Positions 22,465 to 35,500 of a stretch of DNA of 64,000 bases are shown here, in pieces. Both the position numbers and the translations under genes were made by a program. The stretch lies in the NCBI GenBank assembly GCA_004335835.1, contig RWJK01001126.1, positions 46,228-110,227 of the forward strand, given 5' to 3'. Source of the DNA: Scenedesmus sp. ARA3. Lineage: Eukaryota > Chlorophyta > Chlorophyceae > Sphaeropleales > Scenedesmaceae. The notes beneath the pieces are model-generated. The model saw nothing but the letters and a program-made list of their open reading frames with translations, was not told where the DNA came from and made no database searches. How positions within the stretch are numbered: the stretch's first letter is position 1; the number at the start of each line of letters is the position of its first letter.

Positions 22465-25227
22465 GGGGCAACAAGCAGCAGCGGCAGCAGCAGAGACGGT
22501 AGGGGTGGCGCCGGCGCTGGCGGTGCTGCGAGTGGGCAGCTGTGACGTGCCTAAGCTTGCGGGCTACGGCAATGGCTGCCGCGCACTGAGGGAACACGCA
22601 CACGTGATGGTTTCCAAGGAGGCATCTGTTGCTACTGGCGTCCCCCACTCTAAGGAAGTGCAGATGCAGGTCATGTACAATGTGCCGAGGTAGCATCTCC
22701 ATAGACGTGCTGTTGACAGGATGGCATGCCATTGTTCGGCAGTTGTATGGGGGCGTGCTGCATGGTTGCTGCTCTGAAATTGATTACGAGCACGCCTTTG
22801 TCAGTGGCATTGAATTACAACTCAGGCTGATGAGCCCATGACTCAGTGCAGCTCCAAGCAGCCAAGTCTAGCAGGCCGCAGCCCAGCTGGGGTGGTGGGC
22901 AGGTGCAGGTGTCTCACAGTCGCCCGGCAGCTACAGACGCGGCACGCCTTCTAGGGCACAGTGCGCTCACGTGAGGGGTGTACAGTAACGGGAAGAGGTT
23001 ACACAATCGCGTATACTGCATCCAACCAACAAGACACATCTTGGACGTGCAGTGCCAACACCCAACAGGGCCACATACAGAAATTGCATCACAGCATCAG
23101 CAAAGCGCTGGCTAGCCAGCCTCTTGCAGCTGTGGCGATGAAGCAGAAGCAGCTGCACACGTGTTGTTGTAACCCACAGCAGCCGTATGTCTTTAAGCGC
23201 AACCTGCAGGCATGCAGCCCCACACTCGCACAGCAAACATACCATGCACATTATCCTCCAACTGATACATCAGCACTCAAACCAAAGTAAAACACACACG
23301 CAACAGCTTCTGCAAGTAGCCGACTGCAAGAATTAGTTAAGCATTGATCACATTGACGGTGGCCTGGAAGTTCTAGGCTGACACCCAGGCTTGAGCGGCA
23401 AGCGCTTAAACATGCCGCCGCAAAGAACGTTTGGAATGTGCATTCAAACGCCACGCTAACATGACTCTGGAAATTGAAGAGCACCGAAGCCCTCACAAAG
23501 TAATACATTCAAATGCCAGAGTTCCCGCCAATGCGCAACAGGATTCAGCTGGCTGCCAGGCATGCCCAAAGTGCACCCCAGGATACATTGGACAGCAAGA
23601 CACCTTCACATGCACTTGGCCATAACCAGTGCCACAAAGAAAGAATTATTACAAACACTACCGTACAGGGCTCAACACAGCCCTATTTCCCTTGCTCAAG
23701 GTGTCACAGTGAAAGAGTTGCAGCAAGCCCACACGCGTGGCATGCCAACCGTATGCTGATTAGCAAGTGATGCACGTTGGGAGACTATCGTGCTGCCCCA
23801 CAGCACACCAACCTTTGTGGGCCCCCAAGTTGCAAAACAACGAAGCAGCCATGCTTGCAGCATACCGGCCCTGCGCAAGCCGCCAGGGTTGCAAAATAAT
23901 CTACAAGCACACTGCATGATGTTCATGCCAAGCGTAACAAAACAGCCGCTGTGTAACCACCGCCCCGGCTGTTCGATTGTTTTTTGATAGCGGGCACAGC
24001 TACATCCCCACAGCCTTGGTGCAGATTCATGCCCCAGGGCAGCAGCAAGGACAGCAAGCTCGTGCATAACCACGAGCAACTCCATTAACAGCACCGCCCC
24101 TACGTATGCATATGATCATGCTGGAGACAGGCACTGCTGGCAGCAGGTGGTGCTCAACAACAACCTGCTATGCTGACAAAAGCCAAGAGCCAGCAACACA
24201 AAACATTGACAGGCACATTCAACCCCAGCCCACCCTCGTGCGCAGACCCGACCAAGTGGGCTGTGCACAAGGGTGCCTGTGTGCTGCATCTGATGCGCCC
24301 AAGTCCTGACAGTGATGAAACGGTGTGCTTATGCTGGTGCTGCAGTTGCACCTGGTACCAATGCCGTCACCAGACCCTTGCTAATGGCAGCCCGACAAAA
24401 ACGTGCTGCAGAAACAGTAAAACATGCGAACACAAAACACAAGCCATGATACATCGTAATCAGACAACGGAACAAGCAAGGCGGTGCTGCAGCCATCCCT
24501 GGTTGCTGTTGGCAGCAGGTAGATTGCATTGGCAGTTGAGCAGCATTGGCCTGAGAGCCAGTGCCGGAGCTGTAGCAGAAAGAGGAGCGAGTCAATCAGG
24601 CAGGCGCGCCATTCATAAACCCCCCGTCAGCAGCCACAGTATTACGATGATAACACAGCCCACAGCTTTCACAGTGGCTGCTCCCAAAGTACGGGGGCCT
24701 AAGAGCCCAGGGGATATGCCGCCACCCCTGGCAAAGACATGAAAGAAGACGGACGTCCCAAAATGGATCTGGGGGCTTGCAATCACAAGCTGAGAAGTCA
24801 CAAGCTGACAAGTGTAAGCAGCAAACCAATGGCCACCACATGCAGCATGTGTGGGGAGCTGTGTTGCATAACAAAAGGCCACCGCAACGTGTGCGGCACC
24901 CCAGCACAAAGTAAATTCACCCGACAGCACAGGCCACAGACCAACACACACAAGAACATTTCGTGAAGAGAGCACGACGACAACACATCACAGTCATAAT
25001 CCTGCACCTTGCACGCGCCTCTGCTGGCTGAAGCGCATCATAGCACTTGCTTCATTGCACACCCCACCAGCCTCATCTACGCGGAGTGCAGCCAAGCAGT
25101 GCTTCGCACCCTGCTCAGAGCCCCACCCAGCAAGGTGACCAGACCTGGCCATAACCACTGCCAGAACAAATGCATGTGGGACAAATACGTATACATAGGT
25201 GACACATGACAGAGCCGCATCATCCTA
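22465..25227. other. Long convergent intergenic region, no gene seen
   Basis: 2.76 kb between the SDR stop and the NAGLU stop. Open frames are short, lack recognisable motifs and lack the local exon style. A plus-strand TGTAA at 23168-23172 and minus-strand TTACA at 23649-23653 are possible poly(A) signals. The rest may be 3' UTR or unannotated noncoding sequence. Confidence 0.55.
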
Positions 25228-28200
25228 TCATGCCTTTGCTGCATCAACTGCAGCAGGCAGAGGCCCGCTAGCTGCAGCAGCTGCGGCTGCAGCTGCAGCG
25301 CCAGCTGCACCCACAACCACTGCAGCAGCTGCAGCCGCAGCCACCACCGTACCCGCAGGCGCGCCTGCAGGCACAGCGGCTGCTGCAGCCAGGCCAGCTG
25401 CTGCTGCCACCACAGCAGCTGCCGCGGTTGCTGCTGTTGCTGAGCAGCCCGGCGCCAGCAGCCGACCATAGCGCTCATACGCCCTGCTGGAAAGCTGCAC
25501 AGCATCGCCAACCGGCGCCAGCGCCAACTCAGCAGCAGCAGCTGGTACAGCATCCGCAGTGAATGTCAGCACACCAACACCACCTGCAGCTGAATCCACA
25601 GCCATGGGCTCCGGCTGCATGCTGCTGCCGCTGCTGCTGGTGCTGCCGCTGCTGATCCATCGGTACGTCATCATCAGCACCTCCAGCCGCCATGCTGCCG
25701 CATCATACTGCCGCCCCTGCAGCAGGTCCTGCTCCAGCCTCGCCAGCCACGCCTGCCAGCGAGGCAGGTAGAAGCTAGAGATCAGGCCAGCCCACTCCTT
25801 GTTCGCATAGTCACTGACCTCACTATCGCCTGCAACTGCGCTAGTGCCCCAGATTGTCAGCTGCGTGCGCATGTTCCATTCGTACAGCGCCGCCAACCGC
25901 TGCTGCTGCTCAGCACCATCTGCAGCTTGAACCACAGCAGCAGGGTCAACAACAGTGCTAGCGCTTTCTGCGCTGCCGCCACTGTCAGTGCTGGCAAGGC
26001 TGCTTGACTTGTGCAGCACCCTCGACTCTGCATTTCCCGCTGCTGCGCCCGCCCCGTCCACTGCAGCTGCCATTGCTGCCACAGCAGCGCTGCCGCTGCT
26101 GCTGCATGCGTAGTTGCGTGCTCGCTGCAGCACTGGCCCCAGCAAGAAGGCCCTGTGGCTGGCCAGTAGCTCATCCATGTCGCCCAGCAGCGCCAGCAGC
26201 GCGGAGCCGCTGGCGCGCAAGCCCGCCAGGTTGCCGGCCTTGTATGCATCCACGGCGTCAGCCCAGAAGCGGCCAGCGATCTGTGAGGATAGCAGCAGCA
26301 GCGGTGCGTGGGTCAGGGGTGTCAGCAGGAGCCTGATAGATATCTAGATACAGGGTTGGCAATGCAACCAAGGCAGCCAAGACGCCAAGCAACTGTTGTT
26401 GCGCCCATTGCACCGTAACAGCCAGCACCCCTGAAAAGCATTGAACCACGCCACAAGCAGGCATGCAGCTCTGCTGCCCTGCAACCTCACTGCTGCCATT
26501 ATCTGCAAGCACCCACTCACACAGGCCGCCCCTGCTCGCACCTTGCTCAGCAGCTCCCGGCTCACGTCCAGCAGGTCATACACAAACGCGCTGCTGCAGC
26601 CAGCCAGCCGCGGGCAGCCAGCGGCAGCCTGCAGCATCAGCTCCCATGCAGCGCGCACTTCGCCAACGTTGTACCATAGGTGCGGCGCCAGGCCCCAGCC
26701 CATGATCTCAGTGCCCGCTAGCCCTGGCCGGCTGGTGGGCACGTCGCACACCGTGTTGTGCAGCTTGTCGCTGCAGCTGTACACGCTGCGTGCCAGTAGC
26801 TGCCATGCGCCCTGCAGCGCAGCAGACGCCGATGCAGGCAGGCTGCCAGCGCCCGCGTAGCGCCGCTGCGCGTACTCTGCAAACCATGCCGCCAACCCAC
26901 CAGGCGCAGCCGCCTCTGCTGCGCGGCCCTTGAACGCCATCTCTGCCATAAACTCATACACTGCGGGGTTCTGCTCGATGCCTTCCGGCGCCATGCCAAC
27001 GCCCACCATGCCACCCTGCGCCGCATCCAGCGCAGCCGCCACGCCGCTTGCGACAGCCGGCAGCGCGCCGTACATCTCCAGGTTGCCGCCAAAGTTGTGC
27101 AGCATGCACCATATGAACGGGTGGCCGAACAGGCACGCGGTGCGACTCCAGATGGGGTGCTCCTCCGCAAACAGGTCCAGCAGCAGCAGGCGCCCGCGCG
27201 GCACGCCCGACAGCAGCGCCTGCAGCGGCGCGAGAGGATCAAAAGTGGCAACACTGTCAGTACAGGCAGCACCAATAGGGAACTTACGCAGTAGTGAGCT
27301 TCGCCTGCAGCATGCAACAAGCTGGTTGACAAACTGCGAAGGTTGCGATCCAAAAACGACACACACGCTCCCTGCCACAGCACGCAGCACACAAAGAGCA
27401 GCACACACTTGAGACGCACAGCGAGCAAACAGCAGGACAGGGCATAAGCAGGCCCTGACAGCAAGTCGCCTGCTACTATGTGGCTGCGCACCTGTATCTG
27501 AGGCGGTTGCCAGAAGCGTGAGTCACTGAAGAACAGCCACGCCTGCATCACCCTGCAGCAGCAGCGACATGTGGACGTGTGGTGAGTCACAACAGCTTCA
27601 CTAGCAGTTATGCAGGGCCTTGTGCTGCAATACTGCATGAGATTGCACAAATGCTTCTGCACGCTGCAGCTGCAAGAAGCCCTGCAGGGGTGCACAGCAA
27701 GCAACTGCTGCTGATGGCACAGGGGTAGGCACACACAACCCCCGCATGCAGGGCATCACCAACAGCCATTTCTGCTCACCAGACAGCGTTAGCGTCTGCG
27801 CCGGTCATGCCAGCATACACGCTGCGCGATATGCCCGCCAAGTAGTCCACACTGTCGCTGGCAGGCTTCATTTCGTTGAAGGTGTCCGCGATGTAGTAGC
27901 TGGACGCATCCCAGCCCAGCTCGGCGCGCAGCGTGGTGATGTATGCCGCGCCGATGCGCGCAAACAGCGGGTCATCCGGTGCTAGCAGGTAGGGACAGGC
28001 ATAGGCATCCGGAAAGTGGCACCAGTTGGAAGCTGGTGTGATGGCTGCATCAGGGTACAGCGCAGCCAGCGCGCGCGGCACGAACCCTGCAAAGGCCGGG
28101 TAGACGGGCGTCATGCCCAGCTCGCGCATGCGCCCCACCACGCGGCGCGCAAGCTGCAGCTGCTTCTGCATGTACGCGGCCGGCAACGGCCCGCCGTAAC

Positions 28201-29546
28201 CCTGCAGCAGCCAATGACAACATGCACGCAGTCAGGCAGGTACTATAACATGCAGAACAAGTGCTAGGTGAGCCTGTAGCACACGCTACAATACCTACTG
28301 TGCTGATGACTATGACAGCCAGGCCAGATACTTACGTACACGGCTGCTTGCGGCAACCACACCTAAGCAGCTGCTGCCAGTCCTGCACAAGCTCCACTGC
28401 TGTGCATATGACACTGGTCTCGCTGCCTGCAGCTGGCTGCACACCTGGATGTTGCCCATGCGCCCCCAGGCCAGGAAGGCAGGCCCCGGGAAGAAGTCCT
28501 GCAGCTGCTCTGCGCTGAGCCCTAGTCCTGCAAAGGTGGCTGCCTGCAGCGCCTCCATACCCAGCGGCATCAGCGGCAGGTTGATGCCCTGCAGCGCCAT
28601 CCAGTCCAGCTCAGCCTCCCACCTGGCAGGGGCGCAAACATGCACACAGCCGCACAGCAGCAGGGCAGGTCCATGCAGGGTCAGTCTTCGCCCTGCTTGT
28701 TTGCTAGTAGTAGGTGAGGTGTCCGGCACCTCACCTGTTACTTTGCTTGCTTGCTGGAACTGCTGGCACGCGGTCATGGCGCACTGTCTGCTGGCCTGTC
28801 TGCGCCCGAAATACCTGGTGAATCATCAACTCAAGAATGACTCATGTAACATGAGTCATCCGAAACGTGCACGGCTGTGTGCAGCTCAAGGGTATGCAGG
28901 AACGGAACTGCATGGTGCATCCCTGTAGCTCTGCGGGCATGCTGTTCAGCAACCACAGCACAGTGACCATGTCGCCGTGGACTGCTTGCAGGACAATTAC
29001 AAAACCACACTGCACAGCTGCCCCAGCGCACCTGTCCCACTCCCAGAAGGCCATGGAGTAGCTCATGGTGACAACATTCTGGTAAAAGCTGAGTGGCACT
29101 GCCCGCTCAACTGTCACGCTGCCGCGCGCCTGCATGGCTGCCAGGCTGGCAGCACTCAAGCGCGCCCCATCCACTTGCACGCCGCCAGTCAGCTCCCAGC
29201 TGACCGAGCAGCGCGCAAAGTACTTGAGGAACCAGTGCACACCAGACGCCAGCTGCACGCTTGATGTGCCAGAAACATGCACCATCGCGTCTTGCACCCA
29301 TACAGTGAAGTGTCCATGGGGTGCCTTGGATGTGCAGGGCACCAGTGCTAAGCTGAACAGCTGTGCATGCTGCTCCCCAAGCAGCCTAGTGATCAGGCCA
29401 TGCACAGCAGCCACGGCATCATGGCACTGGCAGTTGGCCACAGAGCCCTCCCAGGGCGCGCTGAAGGCAGCCTGCTGTGCTGCCGGGACGTTCAAAGACT
29501 GCTGCTGCTGGCTGTCCTGGCATGGGCTCCCCAGCGCTGATGGCAT
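25228..29546 (-). CDS. NAGLU: Alpha-N-acetylglucosaminidase (GH89)
   Basis: Exons (minus): 29546-29032, 28622-28445, 28201-27780, 27552-27492, 27219-26542 and 26280-25228. The sum is 2907 nt, 968 residues, TGA. It is collinear with animal and plant NAGLU over nearly its full length: YYQNV-type start ([20 protein letters not shown]), [92 protein letters not shown] and [18 protein letters not shown]. The two catalytic Glu of the family are the E of FNEMKP and the E of MAPEG. It removes terminal alpha-GlcNAc in a lysosome-like or secreted compartment. Oddities: no signal peptide at the chosen ATG (an upstream exon may be missed; an in-frame TGA lies 5 codons upstream), and an Ala-rich tail of about 80 residues. 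Confidence 0.93.
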
Positions 29547-30040
29547 CGACAGTGACGCGCTTCACCCGTACTGAATAAATAGAATAGCTTGCTGGAAGAC
29601 ACGCCGCTGGGCGACAGTGTACTCCACGCTACGCTGCTGACGAGGTCCGGTTCGAAGGAATAGGCAAAGCGCAGCTTACAAGCAGGCCCGAAGTAAGCCC
29701 GTTTTTACCAAGGACTAAACTGTTGAATAACACTCGCTTCACTACTTGAGCACCGCCCGCGAAAAGGGCTCGTGCACCGAGAACACAAATGGACAAGCAG
29801 AGGACGTGCAGCGGGCTCGGTGTTGCTAAAAGACACAGATCAGCAAACAAAGTACATACTCAAATCCCACCGCCCCACGCTTGTGCTGTATTCATTAACC
29901 AACCAACCAAGCCCTGAACATCGCGTGCAATTCTTCTGCCTTTGACCCTGTTCTCGCTCTTGATGTCAGTGGGACAGCTGACTGCTGTGATAACCTTTTG
30001 TGCGTCATTGCTGCACGATCAGTGTTCGCAGCGTAGCAAG
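29547..30040. other. Divergent intergenic region
   Basis: 494 bp between the NAGLU start and the FKBP start. It may be a shared promoter and could hide a 5' NAGLU exon with the missing signal peptide. No element is clearly recognisable. Confidence 0.5.
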
Positions 30041-31532
30041 ATGAAGTCTCTTGCACTGCTGTCCCTGGCCCTGCTGGCAACTGCACTGATCGTGCATGCC
30101 AAGACGGAAAAGGACGTCACTTCACTGCAGATAGGCGTCAAGGTGGGGTCACTTCGCTGCCACGTGCACAATGCCTGCCATTGGGGTCAACCGCCATGCA
30201 GTGCAGCACGGGAAGCTGATCCCCTCTTCAGGAAGTTGCAGCTGTGTTGTCTGTCAGGTTCATGTGCTTTGGTGCTCACTGTAGGACCATGTAGTTACGT
30301 TTAAACGCCTGCTGCCACGCTTTGGTGCCACTTTTGCTGCAGTTCAAGCCCACAGAGTGCACACGCAAGGCCAAGCCTGGGGACACAGTGCATGTGCACT
30401 ACACGGTGAGCTGCTTCATACAGCCTGTGGGCCTGCTGCTGGTGCGCACCTCAGGCCCATGAGGCCTTGTAGCAGCAGCCCTCCATTCATAGAGCCGTGC
30501 TGTGCTTGCCGTGCTAGACCGCGTTGAATTGCTCAGGCAGGAGATAAACAGCAGCATGCCTTCCACCCCCTCCATAACTGCAACCCACAACCCTGCAATC
30601 CACGCCAAATCACTCCATCCGCTTGCAGGGCCGCCTGACCGATGGCACCAAGTTTGACAGCAGCCTGGACCGCAACGATCCCATCGTGTTTGAGCTGGGC
30701 GCGGGCCGCGTGATTAAGGGATGGGACAACGGAATCAGCGGCATGTGGTGAGCCTCGTTGGGGCGCGAACCAGCAACCCACTGCAGCAGCTGCTGCTGCT
30801 GCTGCTGCTGGTACTGTTCTGCATGTGATGGGTACAGGCAGCTGTACGCAGCGGGGAGGAAGGTTCAGCACGCGCAAGGGGCATGCCAGGTGGCAAGTCC
30901 TGCAAGCAGCAGAGCTTGCCGGTGCCGCTGTTGGCTGCTACAACCGTAGCATCTGTGCATTTGCAGCTTGTGGTGATCATGTGCTTGATAATCAATCAGC
31001 AGGTGACTGCAACTGTTTGCTGACTGCCGCCGCCGTGTTGCTGGCTGTAGCGTGGGTGAGAAGCGCAAGCTGAAGATCCCACCCCACCTGGGCTACGGCG
31101 ACAGCGGGGCACCACCCACCATCCCAGGCAAGTGTACTGCACCAGCACTGCTTGCCTGTTGCAGTGCACAACCTGCAGTGTTGCTGATACACCAGGCGCC
31201 CACAACACAGCTTTTGCTGCAATATGCTAGGCAGTGCGCAACCTTAGCAGACAGCCTGTGCTTGCAAGGGTCAGCTGGTGGGCTGGCATGCCTCAAGCAG
31301 CACCACAGCACAGCCAAAGTAGTGTTGCAGCAACGCAGATACGATCAAGTTGCAGCCATTACAAGCCGTCTGGCAACTGCACCGGCCTCTGATCACAGCA
31401 CATGAACCACATCATGTCATGATGACGACACACTGATGGCTGTCACTGCGGGTTTGCCACTTTCGCTGCTGCCTTGCAGGTGGCGCCACCCTCATCTTTG
31501 ACACTGAGCTGGTGAAGATTGATGACCACTGA
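30041..31532 (+). CDS. Secretory-pathway FKBP-type peptidyl-prolyl isomerase
   Basis: Exons: 30041-30142, 30343-30405, 30629-30747, 31051-31127 and 31480-31532. The sum is 414 nt, 137 residues, TGA. A clear signal peptide ([20 protein letters not shown]) leads into one FKBP domain: [51 protein letters not shown] and [16 protein letters not shown]. Active-site residues Tyr, Phe-Asp, Val-Ile, Trp, Tyr and Phe are all present. It should assist proline isomerisation in the ER or secretory route, as FKBP2/FKBP13 does. It ends KIDDH and lacks a KDEL-like retention signal. Intron 4 starts with GC (CCCAG/GCAAGT), a GC-AG intron. Confidence 0.93.
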
Positions 31533-31731
31533 ACAAGGCAATTTGGGCACCTTGCATGGCCTCTCAGGCTAGCACAGCAGCTGTTTGCAGCACAGTGGCA
31601 AGCGCTGCAGCTGACACAGCTGAGAAGTCACTTCTCGGAGCGTGGTGCTGACTGTTACTGGTCATTCCTCTGTTTTCTGACCAGCAGCTGTACGCGCTCA
31701 GCAGAGGCATCAGCCGCAGATCTGCTGACTG

Positions 31732-31736
31732 TGTAA
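31732..31736 (+). terminator. Candidate TGTAA poly(A) signal for the FKBP gene
   Basis: TGTAA is the usual green-algal polyadenylation signal. It lies 200 bp after the stop in a noncoding stretch. Confidence 0.45.
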
Positions 31737-31820
31737 CGAGTTAAATCACACCCTGGTCACAGCTCTTTGAGTGCAAGTCATCTCAAGAGCAGCTGCTGAG
31801 TCCGTGCCCCCATTGGTTGC

Positions 31821-31885
31821 TGTTGTGGTACTGCCAGTATTATTGACGATATATATGTTGTGGTACTGCCAGTATTATTGACGAT
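31821..31885. repeat. 30-bp direct repeat, two perfect copies
   Basis: TGTTGTGGTACTGCCAGTAT plus ten more bases occurs at 31821-31850 and 31856-31885, separated by ATATA. It is intergenic. Confidence 0.95.
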
Positions 31886-31934
31886 CGATGCAGACAATTA
31901 CCGTGCGCTGCAGCTGCACCATGTTGACAGGGAG

Positions 31935-31939
31935 TTACA
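31935..31939 (-). terminator. Candidate poly(A) signal for the BFR1-like gene
   Basis: TTACA on the plus strand is TGTAA on the minus strand. It lies about 650 bp after the minus-strand stop at 32587. Confidence 0.35.
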
Positions 31940-32586
31940 TGCAATCCAAGTGTACTGCGGCCTTGCTCACAGCGTTGTGCAAGGCTGCCACTCAGTGGCT
32001 AGGGTTCCATGCCAAGATGTCTTGCAAAGACGTGTCCTCTACGGTAGAGCATCTGCCTGTTAGCATGGTGTGAAACCTAATGGTGGTCACAGCAGCTCCC
32101 AGCACATGCACACACAGAGAAAGCATTCCAAACCCTCCCAACAAAACTGGCCCTGAAACCAGCAGCAAACGGAGCGATCAGTCCGCACATGCCGCGAGCA
32201 TGGCTTTGCATTGCTCAGGCCACCCCTCCTGACTGTCAAAGTTGTTGACGTGACTGTTGGCAAGTTGCCGTTCCGCAACGTGCATGTGACAGCACGCTCA
32301 TACCAGACTTGACCATAGCAGGAGTAGAAATACTTGCGAAAAGAGCTTGACGGACCCAATGTAAGAATAGTGCGCCAAGCAAATGCATGGAATGCGTAAA
32401 ATTGCCAAGCAGTCAAATAGAATGGGTCACAAGTTGGCATCCTGCTGGAACCGCGAGCCCATGCTTGCTGTCAAAATCATCATCATAGTACAGTGTGTGG
32501 CGTGACGTGCACTGCCAACAGCCACCCTGCCAGACATATCACACGCTGCTGCACGAACCACCAAGCTGCTTGCTGCCTGCTGATGC

Positions 32587-35500
32587 TTACACAGCCAGCT
32601 CCAGGTTCACCTCGCCGTCATCGGTCACACGCAGCTTGGCCTTCACGTCTGCAGCAGCAGCAGCAGCAGCAACAGCAACAGTAGCAGCACACGTCAGTGA
32701 CTGGTTAACAGTGCCTCAGCATGATCCACCCAGCTGACAAGGGCTGCCACACCTCAGACAGCCCGAAGCATCTCACTACCAAGCTGATCATTGCAGTACT
32801 GTGCTAACCAGCAGAGCACAGCACCTAAACATTAGCATACATCATGACCATCTACAGCACATGCAGCTGCCCCTGCTCACCATCTGCGGTCTTGGCAACT
32901 TCCTCCTCAGCTGCTGCCTCCTCCTTGGCCTTAGCAGCATCGCCGTTGGCCTCAGCCTTGGCCTCCGCAGCGCTGTTGCCGTTAGCCTCAGCCTTGGGCT
33001 CGGCAGCCTCAGCCGCCACCTCAGCAGCAGCAGCAGCTGCGGGACCGTTGCCGTTGGCCTCAGCCTTGGGCTCCTCGCTGTTGCCGTTGGCCTCAGGCTT
33101 GGCTGCCTCCTCTGGCTCTGCTGCTGCTGCTGCCTCGGGCTCCGCTGCAGCCTCCTCCTCTGCTGCTGCGGGCTCAGCCTCATCCTTGGCCTCAGCTTCA
33201 TCCTCTGCCTTGGGCTCAGCTGCCTCCTCAGCAGCATCGGCACCTGCCGCCTCCTCAGCTGCGGCCTCCTCCTCCTACAGGCATGAAGCAGCAGACGCAG
33301 TTCACTGGTCAGTTGGCAGAGGCAGTTGACAGGGGAGGGGCAGGGGCCCCAACAGAATGCAGGTAATGTCTTTCCATTGCAGATTTAGTCAATACAAACA
33401 GCGGCAGCATGCAGCCACAGTGCTGCGAGGTAATGCATCGCCAGACCTCACAACTAGGCTCCGCAAGCCTGCTGTTCAAGGACAAAGCTAGGGCACTTGC
33501 GACTCCCAGCCAGGCTCACAAGCATCCTGCAGGCAGCGCTACACAATCCTGCGCTTCTTGCCCACACACAGCCACACCCCACGCAGCCGCTCAGCGCACC
33601 TCTGCTGGTTCCTCCTCCTCCTCGCTGGGTGGCTCCGCGGCCGCCTTGTCGCGGCGTGCCTCATACTCGGCCTTCTTGGCCTCCACAGCGGCAATGGCGC
33701 GCGGTACGTCCTCGCTGCCCTTGGGCGCCTCGATGCCCAGCGCCATGAAGGTCTTCAGCGTCTCCAGCGGCAGCACCGCCGGCAGCTTCTGCGGGAGCGG
33801 CAGTAAGTGCGGCAGAGCAGCACAGGGCATGGAACGTGTCAGCAGCGGCACGATGGCAGGATGCGTGGGGTGCGAAGGTCAAACGGGTGCATGACGATAT
33901 GGCAGCATGCCTGCAGTTAACATTCCAGCTACGTTAGGAACTAAGACATGCAGCACACAATCCTGTTGCACCCAGCTAATGCCAACAGCAGCATGAGCTG
34001 CAACGCAGTCACAGAGCCAGCTGAACAAGCCCCCAGCGCAGCTGCAACCCAGCCTGCCCACAGCGCATCGCACCTTGACAGTGTCCACGGCCTTCTGCTT
34101 CTCCGCCGCCTTGCGCGCGCCGCGGCCCTTCTTGCCGCCCATGCCCGTGAACAGCGAGTCGCTGTCATCGTCACCCTTCTTGGCCAGCAGCTTCATGCCG
34201 GGCGCTGGCGCCTCCACCTCCTTCATCTCAACAGCGCTGGCAGCCTTGACCGCCACAAACTGCTTCAGGTAGCTCAGCACCTGCTCGCAGGTGTAGACCT
34301 GCGGGATGGATGAGCAGCACGCAGCACAGCAGGCAGGCAGTGGCAGCAGCAACCTAAGTATGTAGGCCACACCTGCTGACAAACACACACTGTTGAACAT
34401 GTTGCTGATGCATCATTTTGTCAGCTGGAGCGCGATGACATGGTATGTGGCAACAGAGGGGTTGTATTGCTGCACAGCAACCTGACAAGCTTGCTGACAG
34501 AACCGGCTACTATTTCGCTACAGCTACTGTGCTTGCCTGCACCTGCCACACATGCACCCCGTATCACTGCCTGCGCGGCTCACCTCCATCTCAAACTTGG
34601 CGGGCTTGGCTACCTCGCCGTCGCGTGCCTTGCGCGCAGCCTGGCGCTCCTCGTACTCAACCTTGCGCTGCTCCTGCCTGCAGCAGCCAGTGTGTATACA
34701 GCGCGGCAGCACAAGAAATGCAGTCAGTCGCCAAACAACAAAGCAGTGTGCCTGTGAGGACCACCAGCAACTAACAACTACTGTGTTGTGTAGAACTCTG
34801 TTGTGAAGGGCTGCTGTACAACGACCACATGTTATGCGCAAACCACTGGCTGCAGCTTGCAGCCATGGTGACCTACACTGTCCCTGCTTGGCGCTCATCA
34901 CGCTGCAAATCGCACCCAAACCCGACACCAGCCTGCAGCACACGCAGCACTACCAGGCTGCTGCCCGCACATTCCAGCCCGCAGGCAAGCACTGGCAGCG
35001 CTGCCCGCCCTCCCCCGGCCCGCACCTGCGCTTGCGCTCCTGCGCAAACCAGCCCTTCCAGGCCTTGTCCTGCTTCTTGAACTCCTCCCACTTCTCGTTG
35101 AAGGCCACGCGGATCTCGCGCTGCTTGTCGCGCAGCGTCTGGATCACCTCCCACAGCTCCTTCTTCTCTACCATGAGCCCAGGGATGTCGCTGCGCGCCT
35201 CCTGCTGCTCCGCGCGCAGCGCGTCCAGCTTGGCGTTGGCCTCCTCGCGCTGCGCCTTGATGCCGTCCAGCTGCGTGTTCAGCACCGAAATCTCCGCGCG
35301 GATGGCGTCGCTGGCGGCCTTGGCCTCGTCGATCTTGGCGGAGACCTGCGCCAGGCGCGCCACCGCAGGCTTGTCGGTGCGCTCGATGCGCTCCTTCTTC
35401 TCGCGCATCGCCTTCTCCTGCGCCGCGCTGAGCGACTCGTGCGTGAGCTTGAACTCCAGCTCAGCCAGCGTGGTCTCCAGCGCCTGCAGGCAGCAGGGGG

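Larger units (their letters stand above)
31533..32586. other. Convergent intergenic region
   Basis: 3' ends of the FKBP and BFR1-like genes meet here. It holds the two poly(A) candidates and a 30-bp direct repeat. No gene is seen. Confidence 0.6.

Noticed and set aside
22961..24742. Several 100-190 codon frames in the SDR/NAGLU gap
   Set aside because: Composition is unlike the window's genes, with no motif and no splice context. Chance open frames in GC-rich DNA are the simpler reading.
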